Virus record (IMG/VR): IMGVR_UViG_3300021959_000159
Location: 1 to 36,802 of that record
DNA length: 36,802 bases
Reading direction: 5' to 3' (one strand)
Source of the DNA: a virus
Part shown: positions 23,148 to 32,346 of the stretch, one piece after another
How the letters are laid out: each line of letters starts with the position of its first letter
Numbering within the stretch: the first letter of the stretch is position 1
Notes under the pieces: generated by a model
Databases searched by the model: none
Seen by the model: the letters and a program-made list of their open reading frames with translations, nothing else
Told to the model about the DNA's origin: nothing
Translations under genes and position numbers: made by a program

Positions 23148-24833
23148 CTATGAACCTGAGATTTCAGAGAATTCAACCCCTGATCTCGTTGCTACAAAGT
23201 TAAGTGTAATGAAGTTAATAGATCTGTTTGGCTTGATATAGATATCTGCCACAAATTTATTACCATCAATAACTTGACTTGTGTTGTTAGTGTTGTCACA
23301 GATTACTGAAAAATCTGTTAATCCACGTCTTCCTTTGACGTCTCTTAAGAACGGTTCAACTAAATTTCTGAACTGTGCTCTTGTAAATTCGTCGTTAAAT
23401 TCGAATAGTTGCGCTTTAGCTGCTGTGCTAACCGCTTTTTCTAATGCGATAAATAGTCTTCTTACATTAATTCTGTCGAATGCTGAAGGTCTGCTTAATA
23501 AAGTTTTGTCACCAAACAATATTGTACCTTGTCCAGGTAGTGATACTATTGGGTTGACTCTAGATTTATATAAAGTGTCTCTGTCTGCTTTCTTAGGGTT
23601 ATATGCAAGTTTAGTTACTCCAAGTAACTGACCTCTGTTTACGCCTGCTGGTGAGAACCATGCATCTGCTACTGAATCAGTATTAGCACATAATCCTGCG
23701 TGATGTCCTGCAGCGCCTATCCATCTGTATACATCATTATATTTGTCGTATACGTATAGTGCTGTTGAATCGCAAGAAGCGTAAGAAGTTGAAGTTAATC
23801 CATCAGCAAATGCTTTCACATCTGTTGCTGGTGTTGAAGTACCGACTGAATCTTCGATCGGTGGAGATATAAATGCCATACAATCTTTTCTTGCATTTAC
23901 TATAGATATTAAATCTTCTGCTATTGTCTCAGCGCCATTGGCGTCTGGAGTAGCAAATAATAGATTTACATCTACAGTGTCTGCATCTTCTAAAAGATCA
24001 TATCCTGTTGCAATTTCTCCTACTGTCGGAGCGTTATCGTCTGAGCCACCACTAAGTGAGTGCTCGATTGCTGCTGTGTTTACTGTAAAAGTTGTGTTGG
24101 AAGCAATTGTTTCGCCAGCATCAGTTAAACTTGTGTCATGATCTGCCCACCAAATATACTCGGATGTAGAATTAATTACATCTTTGTAGAAATTAGTAGT
24201 ACCATCACTATTCTTAGCATCTGAACCTTGCGATACAAATGCGAATGTTTCTAATACTGTTCCTGGTGTACCTGAAATAGCTCCATCCTCATCAACGACT
24301 GCAACATGCACCTCATCTTTTGCGGCTGTTTTGCCCTGGTCGATCGCATATTGCGAAGTTCCTGGAGCAGCATCAAAATTAGCAGCATAAGTCCAACCAC
24401 TAAAACTAGTGATTCCTTCTGTTACCATTGATACTTTTAAGCTATTACCTAATTCACCTGGATATTTTGCTACCCAATTACCCTTACTTAGACTTCCATC
24501 AGCATAATTATTCACATAGTCATCATTATTCTTTATCAGCTGTCCTGAACCATCTGCAGTCGCGTTGTCGTGACCGGATGCTACTCGAACTACTTTTAGT
24601 GCGTTTCCATACTTTAAGAATGACGCTGCTACTAGAAAGTATTTAGCTGTATTGTTGTCAGGTGAGCCAAATTTCTCAGCAAGTTCATTTTCAGAACTTA
24701 CAGTTAAAACTTCTCCCACTGGACCCCAGTTGAACGAGCCTGCGAATCCACCAATGCTGGTTGATACTGCTGGGACTACATTCGTAGCGTCGATCTCATT
24801 GACCTGAACGCCTGGTGATACTTGAAATGCCAT
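23148..24833 (-). CDS. 18: Tail sheath protein gp18
   Basis: Contractile sheath subunit, 561 residues (T4 gp18 is 659). The N-terminus FQVSPGVQVNEIDATNVVPAVSTSIGGFAG and the C-terminal domain with VNPIVSLPGQGTILFGDKTLL, FDRINVRRLFIALEKAV and RNLVEPFLRDVKGRRGLTDFSVICD are diagnostic. The middle domain (about residues 100-330) is the variable, surface-exposed part. A late box lies 62 bases before the ATG. Confidence 0.97.
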   Translation of the reverse strand: MAFQVSPGVQVNEIDATNVVPAVSTSIGGFAGSFNWGPVGEVLTVSSENELAEKFGSPDNNTAKYFLVAASFLKYGNALKVVRVASGHDNATADGSGQLIKNNDDYVNNYADGSLSKGNWVAKYPGELGNSLKVSMVTEGITSFSGWTYAANFDAAPGTSQYAIDQGKTAAKDEVHVAVVDEDGAISGTPGTVLETFAFVSQGSDAKNSDGTTNFYKDVINSTSEYIWWADHDTSLTDAGETIASNTTFTVNTAAIEHSLSGGSDDNAPTVGEIATGYDLLEDADTVDVNLLFATPDANGAETIAEDLISIVNARKDCMAFISPPIEDSVGTSTPATDVKAFADGLTSTSYASCDSTALYVYDKYNDVYRWIGAAGHHAGLCANTDSVADAWFSPAGVNRGQLLGVTKLAYNPKKADRDTLYKSRVNPIVSLPGQGTILFGDKTLLSRPSAFDRINVRRLFIALEKAVSTAAKAQLFEFNDEFTRAQFRNLVEPFLRDVKGRRGLTDFSVICDNTNNTSQVIDGNKFVADIYIKPNRSINFITLNFVATRSGVEFSEISGS

Positions 24834-24894
24834 CGCTTTGTCCTCTATGTTTGAGTTAGTTAATAAGTTTCATAATACGGATATTCAATACTAT

Positions 24895-24902
24895 TATTTA
24901 TA
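24895..24902 (-). promoter_or_regulatory. Late promoter of gp18-gp19
   Basis: TATAAATA on the minus strand in the 85-bp gap between the ATP-grasp gene and gp18. Confidence 0.65.
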
Positions 24903-24918
24903 ACAATTGTTCTTTCAT

Positions 24919-25923
24919 CTACCAAATGTCTTTATCTTTAAATAATTCAATAAATTGCTTAGTTACTCCACCCACATACCTTTCGATACCCTGTAAACCA
25001 GGATTTGAGTTGACTTCTAAACAATATGGTAGTTCTTTTTCTCTATTATCAGCAGGTAATAAGTCAATTCCTGCTAATCTTGTGCCAAAGATATTTGCTA
25101 TTCTTATAGATTCTTCAGCTTCTTTGTCTGTTAATTCAATTTCAGATGCATCAGCACCAAGTGATACATTACTTCTTCCATCTCCAGAGATTACTTCTCT
25201 TTTCATTGCTCCTAATATCTTTCCCTCACAAACTAATACTCTTATATCATAATCAATTGGAACAAATTCTTGTATAATTAAAGGTAAATTCTTATTATAT
25301 AATAATATCATTTGAACTAGTGCTCTTAAAGATCTCATACTTTCTACAATAACAACACCTACGCCTGTCTGAGTACCAGTAGATGATTTAAGTACGACAG
25401 GAAATTTAGTTTTTAGTTTAGACATTGCTTCTTCAACTTCTGAAGAATGAGTTACTGGAACAGTTTTTGGAGTACGTATTTTATTCTTTACCATTTTAAG
25501 ATAACTTAAATATTTACTGCTACATAAATCAAATGATTCAGTATCGTTAATAAGCGTATAACCAAACATCTCTAAGTTTTTCATCTCATCATACCAATTG
25601 CGATTACCTGTAAATCCTATGGTACCTAAGCCTCTTGGCATAATTAAAGTATTTTCTGGTGTTATAAGTATTGGCTTTTGTTTTTCTTTATTACCTTTAT
25701 CATCTGGTACTTTTACAAGTCCATCTTTATCAAAAGCATATGATGTAAGTAAATGCCCACCTTGTGTCTTGGTAATTTCTAATCCTGGAAAGTCTACTGT
25801 GTGAACTTTAATTCCTTGTTTTGCAGCTTGATTCACAAACAACAATTGATTACCTGAATCTTTAGAGTCAGTATCTCTTACATGCGCTTGCGAATGTGTT
25901 AATATTACTATTTCATATTTCAT
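24919..25923 (-). CDS. RimK-like ATP-grasp ligase
   Basis: 334 residues. The C-terminal two thirds look like an ATP-grasp ligase of the RimK/glutathione synthetase type: FPVVLKSSTGTQTGVGVVI (174-192) for nucleotide binding, EFVPIDYDIRVLV (219-231), AGIDLLP (284-290), and the metal-binding CLEVNSNPG (301-309, with E303 and N305). RimK ligates Glu to the C-terminus of ribosomal protein S6; other relatives make peptides. The start overlaps the gp17 stop by 4 bases (ATGA), so it is coupled to the terminase. The substrate is unknown; late expression would point to modification of a virion or host protein. Confidence 0.88.
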   Translation of the reverse strand: MKYEIVILTHSQAHVRDTDSKDSGNQLLFVNQAAKQGIKVHTVDFPGLEITKTQGGHLLTSYAFDKDGLVKVPDDKGNKEKQKPILITPENTLIMPRGLGTIGFTGNRNWYDEMKNLEMFGYTLINDTESFDLCSSKYLSYLKMVKNKIRTPKTVPVTHSSEVEEAMSKLKTKFPVVLKSSTGTQTGVGVVIVESMRSLRALVQMILLYNKNLPLIIQEFVPIDYDIRVLVCEGKILGAMKREVISGDGRSNVSLGADASEIELTDKEAEESIRIANIFGTRLAGIDLLPADNREKELPYCLEVNSNPGLQGIERYVGGVTKQFIELFKDKDIW

Positions 25924-27536
25924 ACGTTACGTCCTGTCCAACTTTCTACTTCGAACCAAATGTTACCATCATCGTCTTTACTATATTTATCTTTTTCATA
26001 ATTTCCACTTTCTACAAATCCGAACGGTAACATATCGTCTTGTATAGCAGCTAATCTTTCTCTATATAACATGTCTTTCATATCAATATTAGTTAAAGCT
26101 TCAAAGACATCTGTTGTTGTAAACCAAGCAAATAATACTAAATTCATCATGAGATCATCATGATTTGGAGCAACTGCTTGATAACTATTTCCTTTTGCTA
26201 CGAAAGTACTTAATTCTACAATAGTTTGAGCATCTTTTATGTTAAGCTTTTTCTGTTCTATTAAATCCTTTATAGTAGAACATCCAATACGTTTAACTCT
26301 TCTTGTCATTGTAGCCCCAAGAGCATTTGCTTTAATACTTGACTCTACAAACATGTTTTCATATTCTAAATCGTAATATAAACCATTACAAACAACTGCA
26401 CCTTGATCGTTACTTTCTACTACAACATAAGCTTCATTATATAGATTAGCATACTTATAAACTATATCTGGTAATAACATTGGAGATATATTATTATCTC
26501 TAAATGTACATACTTGCTCAAATGGTTGCATGCTTACATTAATAATAGTAAATGTACTATAATCTTGCTGTCTTCCTTTCGCAACATCCACACACATTAC
26601 ATATTCAGCTCCTTTTAGTGGTAGCTCATATATGAATACATTTTCTTTTATAAGCTCAGGTTCAATACTTTTTTGAGCTAGTAAATGATTTGCACTTATT
26701 AAAGTATTACCTCTTCCATGAAAAGTATTACCAAATTCTTGTTCAAACTGTAATTCCGAAGTATTCGCTACTGTTTGTTCTTTCCAATTTTCGTCTCTTC
26801 CTGGAACGTCCCACCAATCTACTCTAAATGATTTAAATTCGTTTGTCTTTTGTACTGCGCCTTCCCATAACTTATGATATACATTACCAATACCGTTTGC
26901 AGTAGAAGTTATAATAATCTGTGTATCTTTACCTGCTGATACTACTGGATAAGTTGATGTATAAAATTGTGCATCGTTTTCTACAAATGCAAACTCATCT
27001 AAAAACAATAAGTTAATTGATAAACCACGAATAGAACTACCAGAAGTAGCTGCAGCTATTATCTTAGAGTTATTACTAAATTCAATACTTCCTTTATTTA
27101 AAGCTTTACACCCTGGCTGTAAAAAGAACGGTAAGTTTTCTAAAGCAAGCGTAATCCTTGCTAACATCTCTCTTGCAACTGCACCTTTATTTGCTAATAT
27201 CGCAATTGTTTTTTCTGGATGAAAAACTGCAAACCATAAAAGATATACAACTGAAGATATTGATTTACCACTTTGTCGACATGCCAGAACAATACTGAAT
27301 CTATTTTCTTGGAAATGTTTAAACATTCCTTCTTGATACGGATATAAATCGAAAGGAACTAAGCCTTCATCAAGTGATATAATCTTTACATATTTAACAG
27401 CAAAATAAGCTGGATCTTGCATACATTTCTGATATTCTACAATCTCTTGCTTAGTAAATGAAGTTTGAACTCCATCTCTTTTGACATTTGGATTACCTAG
27501 GTAACCAAACTCATTATTCTTTAACGTCTGTTGCAT
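25920..27536 (-). CDS. 17: Terminase large subunit gp17
   Basis: DNA packaging motor with ATPase and headful nuclease, 538 residues (T4 gp17 is 610). Walker A is CRQSGKS (86-92), Walker B is LLFLDE (176-181), coupling motif is TSTANG (210-215). The RNase H-like nuclease has D317 in CVDVAKG, E374 in VVESNDQG, and D460/D461 in HDD. The start lies 23 bases inside gp16. Confidence 0.97.
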   Translation of the reverse strand: MQQTLKNNEFGYLGNPNVKRDGVQTSFTKQEIVEYQKCMQDPAYFAVKYVKIISLDEGLVPFDLYPYQEGMFKHFQENRFSIVLACRQSGKSISSVVYLLWFAVFHPEKTIAILANKGAVAREMLARITLALENLPFFLQPGCKALNKGSIEFSNNSKIIAAATSGSSIRGLSINLLFLDEFAFVENDAQFYTSTYPVVSAGKDTQIIITSTANGIGNVYHKLWEGAVQKTNEFKSFRVDWWDVPGRDENWKEQTVANTSELQFEQEFGNTFHGRGNTLISANHLLAQKSIEPELIKENVFIYELPLKGAEYVMCVDVAKGRQQDYSTFTIINVSMQPFEQVCTFRDNNISPMLLPDIVYKYANLYNEAYVVVESNDQGAVVCNGLYYDLEYENMFVESSIKANALGATMTRRVKRIGCSTIKDLIEQKKLNIKDAQTIVELSTFVAKGNSYQAVAPNHDDLMMNLVLFAWFTTTDVFEALTNIDMKDMLYRERLAAIQDDMLPFGFVESGNYEKDKYSKDDDGNIWFEVESWTGRNV

Positions 27537-27927
27537 CGATTACATTATCCTTGTCTAATAACATTCTTTGTAAATCAGTCGTACTACCTACAAACACATT
27601 ATTATTTGTCACTTTCTTTGCTTCTTCTCTCTCTTCTTGAGTTAAATCTTTCTTGGCCTTTTGAAGATCCATTAGATTTTTAGTTACATCACTAATGTTT
27701 TTTATTGTTTGTGATAAGACTTCAAATGCTCTTGGATGTTCTGATTCTATTGCAAGCTCAGATAATACATCCATTGATCTTGTTCCGCTATAGATAAGAT
27801 CTTTATATGTTTTACGAGAAAACTCATAATCGTCTTTAACATCTTTATCTAATGTAATAGGTCTATTACTTTGTATGGCAGGTAGATTTTTCTCTAAGCT
27901 AGCTGCAATCTTTTCTTTTTTGTCCAT
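27514..27927 (-). CDS. 16: Terminase small subunit gp16
   Basis: DNA-recognition subunit of the packaging machine, 137 residues (T4 gp16 is 164). Mostly helical, with the conserved KTYKDLIYSGTRSMDVLSELAIESEHPRAFEVLSQTIKNISDV core and a charged C-terminal tail. It shares a base with the gp15 stop (TAATG) and overlaps gp17, in the canonical neck-terminase order. Confidence 0.93.
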   Translation of the reverse strand: MDKKEKIAASLEKNLPAIQSNRPITLDKDVKDDYEFSRKTYKDLIYSGTRSMDVLSELAIESEHPRAFEVLSQTIKNISDVTKNLMDLQKAKKDLTQEEREEAKKVTNNNVFVGSTTDLQRMLLDKDNVIDATDVKE

Positions 27928-28682
27928 TATTCAGTACCATCTTGTGTTATGGTTTCAGTTACAGTAAAGCTATCAGCTGTATCTGATGCTCCAACAGTAA
28001 AGTCCATTTCTTCAAATATCGCTGTTGTATTTACTTTATCGTGAAAATCTAAATTAACTTCACGTATAATTGCTTGATCAGTTGTTGGTCCAAAGAACTT
28101 CATTTTCATTGTAAAGTCAAGTTGATATATTAATACTCTTCTTTCAGTAAAATCGCCTTCATATTGGTCCTCTATTTGAACACCACCTAGTATAACTGAA
28201 ACATCTTGTTTATAGTTAAATCCTGAGACTGGAGTAATTGTTACGCTATATTCTGGTTGAAAATACGGAAGAATCTGTTCGACTATTTGAAGTCCATCAT
28301 CTTGATTTTTTACTAGTATATATAATGACATACCTATATCATATGAAGTATAGTGTTTAATTGTTTTCTTTTTACCTACGTCAGATGCATGTGTTTCAGC
28401 AACTTGATTTCTTTTATTTAATTTTTGAGTTGTATCTAAAGTAATCCCTGTAATTTCAAAAGCCATTCTAGGTAATTTAATTGACATTGTCGCATCACGA
28501 CCAGTTTCTTGATCAAGACGAGCTAAAAACTTTTGTTTAGGTCCATAGGCAAGAGGAACTCTTACTTGATTTATAGAACTTCCATCTGATTTCTTTCTTA
28601 CAACTTTTAAGTTGTTAAAGAGCGTGCCAAAAACGGCCACTGATTTTCTCATAGTGGCATGATAAAAATGATCACCAAACAT
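27927..28682 (-). CDS. 15: Tail sheath terminator/neck protein gp15
   Basis: Caps the tail and joins it to the head; 251 residues (T4 gp15 is 272). The N-terminal MFGDHFYHATMRKSVAVFGTLFNN and the PLAYGPKQKFLARLD segment are typical of the family. It overlaps gp14 and gp16 by one base at each end (TAATG), consistent with coupled translation of the neck genes. Confidence 0.94.
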   Translation of the reverse strand: MFGDHFYHATMRKSVAVFGTLFNNLKVVRKKSDGSSINQVRVPLAYGPKQKFLARLDQETGRDATMSIKLPRMAFEITGITLDTTQKLNKRNQVAETHASDVGKKKTIKHYTSYDIGMSLYILVKNQDDGLQIVEQILPYFQPEYSVTITPVSGFNYKQDVSVILGGVQIEDQYEGDFTERRVLIYQLDFTMKMKFFGPTTDQAIIREVNLDFHDKVNTTAIFEEMDFTVGASDTADSFTVTETITQDGTE

Positions 28683-29950
28683 TAGTAAGTCTCCGATGGA
28701 TCGCCAAATGGATTTGATTCTGAAAAATCAATAAATCCATCAGCATCTAATTCAAAATCAATATTCTGCGCTGTTTCATCTGTAGACCAAGATTGCCCAG
28801 TAGTATCTGTTAAGTCACTATAAATTACTGCTATAGTACCAGTGTAAGTACTAGTAGTACCCGTGATAGTGCCACCAACTGAAAAATCTTTCACAAGCGT
28901 TGTTCCAGAAGATCCAATGTTAGATACCCATATTTTAGATAAAATATCTGAAGATTTTGTTCTTTGTTGAACTTCTCCAAACACTTTAACTGGAGATAAA
29001 TAGCTTGATGTTAATTTAGATGTTGAACCCATTCCACTATGATTTGGACAATAATAATATAATACTGGTGTTGAGGCTGATACCACTATTACAGTTTTCG
29101 CACCAGCTTGGCCAGGAGTACCAGTTACAGTTACACCTGTTGTATATTCTGAACCACTTGCATGTGTGCCATTTGCTGTTGTGCTAAATTTAAATGGATG
29201 CCCGCTATTAGAAGCATTTGATTGGTCAAAGGTAATAGTTGCACCTATTGGTAAAGTTAAAGCTGGATACTGTGTAGTATTTAAATAGAAAGCACCACTA
29301 GAGACTGTAACTGCAACATTAACAGCAGAGGTATCAGAACTTATTATTTGTTCTATCTGTTCTCCAATTTGAAAATGATTACCACCTGTAATTGTAATAT
29401 CCATTGGAATTTGATAAGCAACTTTAGCTGTAGCTTCATCTATGCTTTCAATACCTGTTTCAAAATCCTCATCATTATATTCAAACAATGTGCATTGCAT
29501 TTTATATACAGGTAAGTTTGAGAGTTGATAGAATGGAGAATCGTCTTCTACAAAAGATATTTCAAAGAAAGAATTCGTCATAGGTAAGAAGATTAAATCT
29601 CCTTCTTGTGGTCTTGGGTCTATAGTATTATCATCAAAGATTCCTACTCGTGATTCCCATCTTCTTCTAGATACTATGAATGTAGCATCGTCTCTTATTT
29701 CTAAGCCAAACTTAGAATAAAGATCTCCAGAACCTTCAAACCCTTCAGTATTTTCAATATACATCTCAAGTAAATACGCATCATCAAAACTTGAAGCTGG
29801 ATCTTCGTTTAAAACATTATCTCTGTTTATAAGCGTGCGTGGAATGTAATAGACGTCTTGTCCATATATTCCTAGTGATTCTATTATCAGGTCTTCGTAT
29901 AAGTGTTGTTCACTTTTAACGGCCTGAGAAAAGTATACATTTCTCGGCAT
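28682..29950 (-). CDS. 14: Neck protein gp14 with an inserted cupredoxin-like domain
   Basis: Head completion/neck protein, 422 residues against 256 in T4. Family signatures occupy the two ends: residues 1-180 (for example YYIPRTLINRDNVLNEDPASSF) and the C-terminal NIDFELDADGFIDFSESNPFGDP. The extra material includes residues about 205-315, which look like a plastocyanin-type beta barrel with GHPFKF (H251) and YYYCPNHSGMG (C301, H304, M307), the four-ligand pattern of type 1 copper sites. A Gly/Thr-rich repeat (FSVGGTITGTTS) follows. Copper binding is untested; similar domains decorate many marine phage structural proteins. Confidence 0.9.
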   Translation of the reverse strand: MPRNVYFSQAVKSEQHLYEDLIIESLGIYGQDVYYIPRTLINRDNVLNEDPASSFDDAYLLEMYIENTEGFEGSGDLYSKFGLEIRDDATFIVSRRRWESRVGIFDDNTIDPRPQEGDLIFLPMTNSFFEISFVEDDSPFYQLSNLPVYKMQCTLFEYNDEDFETGIESIDEATAKVAYQIPMDITITGGNHFQIGEQIEQIISSDTSAVNVAVTVSSGAFYLNTTQYPALTLPIGATITFDQSNASNSGHPFKFSTTANGTHASGSEYTTGVTVTGTPGQAGAKTVIVVSASTPVLYYYCPNHSGMGSTSKLTSSYLSPVKVFGEVQQRTKSSDILSKIWVSNIGSSGTTLVKDFSVGGTITGTTSTYTGTIAVIYSDLTDTTGQSWSTDETAQNIDFELDADGFIDFSESNPFGDPSETY

Positions 29951-29953
29951 GGT

Positions 29954-30916
29954 TTATCCTGTCATGAAGTCGACTGGCTCTTCCCAGTTAAGTCTAGCCT
30001 CTTCTTCTAATTTTAATATTTCTTCGTTGGCGTCATCAAACATTTGACGACCATTAAATGTTACGCCACCTGGCATAACCATTCCTTCAAACTTAATAAG
30101 GTTACTTCCCCATTGTCTTTTAATTAATGCTGTTGCATATCTCTTTAAGAAGTAATCATTATAAACAGCTGTATAAGTATCAGGATCTATAATGCGGTAA
30201 CATTCAATAACTAAGTAATCATCAATTGCAACTTCTACATCCCAATCCATATCTATTCTTAATTGGCTTTTATGCTTATCCCAGCTATGTTGTTTGTTGT
30301 CATTATCTATAATTTCATCAAGTAATGAAAGAAACTGTCTACTCATAACATAGTCTGTTAAACTACCCATGAATCCAACTGAATGTAAATCATTTAAATG
30401 TATTTGATATCTAATATCGAACATATCAACTGAGGTTACGGCATCTCTTATAGGCATAACTCTTACAACATCTGTAATTAAAGAATTTGTATCTAGATAT
30501 CCATTTTCAATATTACCTTTTGATATTCCTGATACTACTGCACTTGTGCCAGTTGTACCACCTGTAATTGTTTCATTTTGAAAAGGAGTATTACTATTTA
30601 TTAGTGCGCTATATGTAATTTTATTACCCGTAGCAGTCTTAATAACAGCTTTACCGCCTGATGTTGACCCTGTAATTGTTTCTCCTACTGTAAAATTTCC
30701 TGCGACTGCTGCAGTCAATGTAAGACTTGATCCAGTAACTTTGTGTTTTAAGTAAAACTTCTCAATAGAATCTGAATGATATGTTTGATAGAATTGTAGA
30801 GCTTCGTCTATTCTATCATCGATTTGATCATCATCAACATTTATTTCAATCACTGGTGCACCAAGTGATCTTAAACAATAATCTATAAGGGTTACTTTGC
30901 TATTTGGTTGTGCCAT
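29954..30916 (-). CDS. 13: Neck protein gp13 with a repeat insertion
   Basis: Head completion protein that joins the portal to gp14, 320 residues (T4 gp13 is 309). Conserved parts include LIDYCLRSLGAPVIEINVDDDQIDDRIDEALQFY at the start and DYFLKRYATALIKRQWGSNL and MPGGVTFNGRQ later. Residues about 60-135 are an inserted Thr/Gly-rich stretch with two copies of a xxETITGxTxG motif, like the one in gp14. The ATG at 30916 has AGGA upstream, and the late box at 30937-30944 would drive the neck-terminase-ATP-grasp unit. Confidence 0.93.
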   Translation of the reverse strand: MAQPNSKVTLIDYCLRSLGAPVIEINVDDDQIDDRIDEALQFYQTYHSDSIEKFYLKHKVTGSSLTLTAAVAGNFTVGETITGSTSGGKAVIKTATGNKITYSALINSNTPFQNETITGGTTGTSAVVSGISKGNIENGYLDTNSLITDVVRVMPIRDAVTSVDMFDIRYQIHLNDLHSVGFMGSLTDYVMSRQFLSLLDEIIDNDNKQHSWDKHKSQLRIDMDWDVEVAIDDYLVIECYRIIDPDTYTAVYNDYFLKRYATALIKRQWGSNLIKFEGMVMPGGVTFNGRQMFDDANEEILKLEEEARLNWEEPVDFMTG

Positions 30917-30936
30917 AATTAATTCCTATTATATTC

Positions 30937-30944
30937 TATTTATA
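30937..30944 (-). promoter_or_regulatory. Late promoter of the gp13-to-gp17 unit
   Basis: TATAAATA on the minus strand in the 44-bp gap between the 105-residue gene and gp13, 21 bases before the ATG. Confidence 0.65.
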
Positions 30945-30960
30945 ATAGTTTATCCTTCAA

Positions 30961-31278
30961 TTAGCTAACCTCATCCCATTGTTGATCTGTTTCATTCCAG
31001 TTATATGTTTTACCATCGTCTGGATATGTTACTGGCGCATCCCATGCACAAGTTGTTTCATTTAATGTCCAAGACGGATATGGTTTTTTCGGAATAAATG
31101 CATCTCTTGTAGCATCATATGTAAAACCTATACCTGCGTGATTCTTTCTTATAGAGCCATCCATTTTAGTTTCAATCCAAGTACCTGCTGTATCGTCAAC
31201 AAATGTGTCAAAGAAGTCAGGATCTGCAACTATTACTTTTGTTACAATATTATTTTCTATTTTTGCAAAATACCTCAT
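30961..31278 (-). CDS. Small fibre-associated hypothetical protein
   Basis: 105 residues. N-terminal MRYFAKIENNIVTKVIVADPDF and C-terminal FIPKKPYPSW, then DAPVTYPDDGKTYNWNE are a pattern seen in many marine phage proteins next to tail-fibre genes, with conserved Trp, Pro and Tyr. Function is unknown; a small virion or fibre component is likely. The ATG overlaps the stop of the glycine-rich gene (ATGA). Confidence 0.75.
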   Translation of the reverse strand: MRYFAKIENNIVTKVIVADPDFFDTFVDDTAGTWIETKMDGSIRKNHAGIGFTYDATRDAFIPKKPYPSWTLNETTCAWDAPVTYPDDGKTYNWNETDQQWDEVS

Positions 31279-32342
31279 GTTGTTAAGTACCTCAATATAA
31301 CTATTCCAGAGCCACCAGCTCCTGATGAGTCTGCGTTTCCTCTACCAGCACCACCACCGCCTCCAGTATTAGCTCCACCTGCACCAGCATTTCCATCACT
31401 GCTTCCACCAGTTCCGCCTGCATTTCTACCAGCTCCACCAGCTCCGCCTGAGCCACTATAGGTTGTGCCACCACCACCTCCACCAGCTCCGCCAGTACCA
31501 CCATCACCATTCGGATAACTAGCACCACCGCCACCACCTGCATAATAGTAATTAGTGCCATCAATGTCTGATTGTGTTCCAGTACCGCCATTACCACCTT
31601 TAGTTGTAGAAGCAGTACCTACACTGGTTGAACCACCGCCACCACCGCCTCTATTACTTCCACCAGCTCCACCAGCATTTCCTTGTCCTGAAGTTCCTGA
31701 ACCAGCTGTACCGCCTTGATTAGCACCACCACCTGATCCACCATCTCTACCATTAACAGAGCCATCACTAGCACCTCCACCTCCACCTATAGAAGTTATG
31801 CTTGAAAATGTAGAATCGTTACCATCATTACCAACTGCTTGTCCTGCTGTTGCTGCACCACCTGCCCCAACTGTAACTGTATATGCTTGTCCTGTTACAC
31901 TAAATCCTGTTCCAGTTCTAAACCCACCAGCTCCTCCGCCACCTGCGTTTTGTGCTCCGCCTGAACCACCACCGCCAACTACTAAGTATTCAATAGTTCC
32001 TGAAGTATTTGGAGTAAATGTTCCGGATGTTGTGAAGGTATGTATGGTATAACCGCCGGCAGTTGTAATTGTTCCACCTGTAGCAGTAAAACCTACTGAG
32101 CCTGTTCCATCTCCAACATTAGTCCAAAAATTTGCATTGCTTGTTGCATCAGTACATACATAAACTTCACCACTTGTAGAATTAATCCAAAGAGAACCAA
32201 CTCCAGATGATGGATTTGTAGTTTTTGTTGGATCAGATGAATTAACAGTTGCATTGCTTAGATCATTTATGCCTAAAGCATTAGCAGCGATTTGTGCTGC
32301 ACCAACAGCATCATTGCCAATTAATTTTACTTTTGTTGTCAT
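31275..32342 (-). CDS. Glycine-rich tail-fibre/adhesin protein
   Basis: 355 residues. Residues 1-115 resemble a fibre N-terminus with a VGSLWINSTSGEVYVCTDA segment. From about residue 125 to the end the sequence is dominated by runs of Gly (GGGGSGG, GGGGGG), ending GSGIVILRYLTT, a typical end for glycine-rich phage fibre domains. Such domains can fold into stacked polyglycine-II helices, as in the receptor-binding adhesin of phage S16, so a host-recognition tip is plausible. The region is locally GC-richer because of Gly codons. It lies 4 bases downstream of the S74 fibre gene. Confidence 0.8.
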   Translation of the reverse strand: MTTKVKLIGNDAVGAAQIAANALGINDLSNATVNSSDPTKTTNPSSGVGSLWINSTSGEVYVCTDATSNANFWTNVGDGTGSVGFTATGGTITTAGGYTIHTFTTSGTFTPNTSGTIEYLVVGGGGSGGAQNAGGGGAGGFRTGTGFSVTGQAYTVTVGAGGAATAGQAVGNDGNDSTFSSITSIGGGGGASDGSVNGRDGGSGGGANQGGTAGSGTSGQGNAGGAGGSNRGGGGGGSTSVGTASTTKGGNGGTGTQSDIDGTNYYYAGGGGGASYPNGDGGTGGAGGGGGGTTYSGSGGAGGAGRNAGGTGGSSDGNAGAGGANTGGGGGAGRGNADSSGAGGSGIVILRYLTT

Positions 32343-32346
32343 TTAA

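Noticed and set aside
31301-32052. Long frames opposite or shifted to the glycine-rich gene
   Set aside because: Low-complexity Pro/Val/Leu translations are shadows of Gly codons in other frames.
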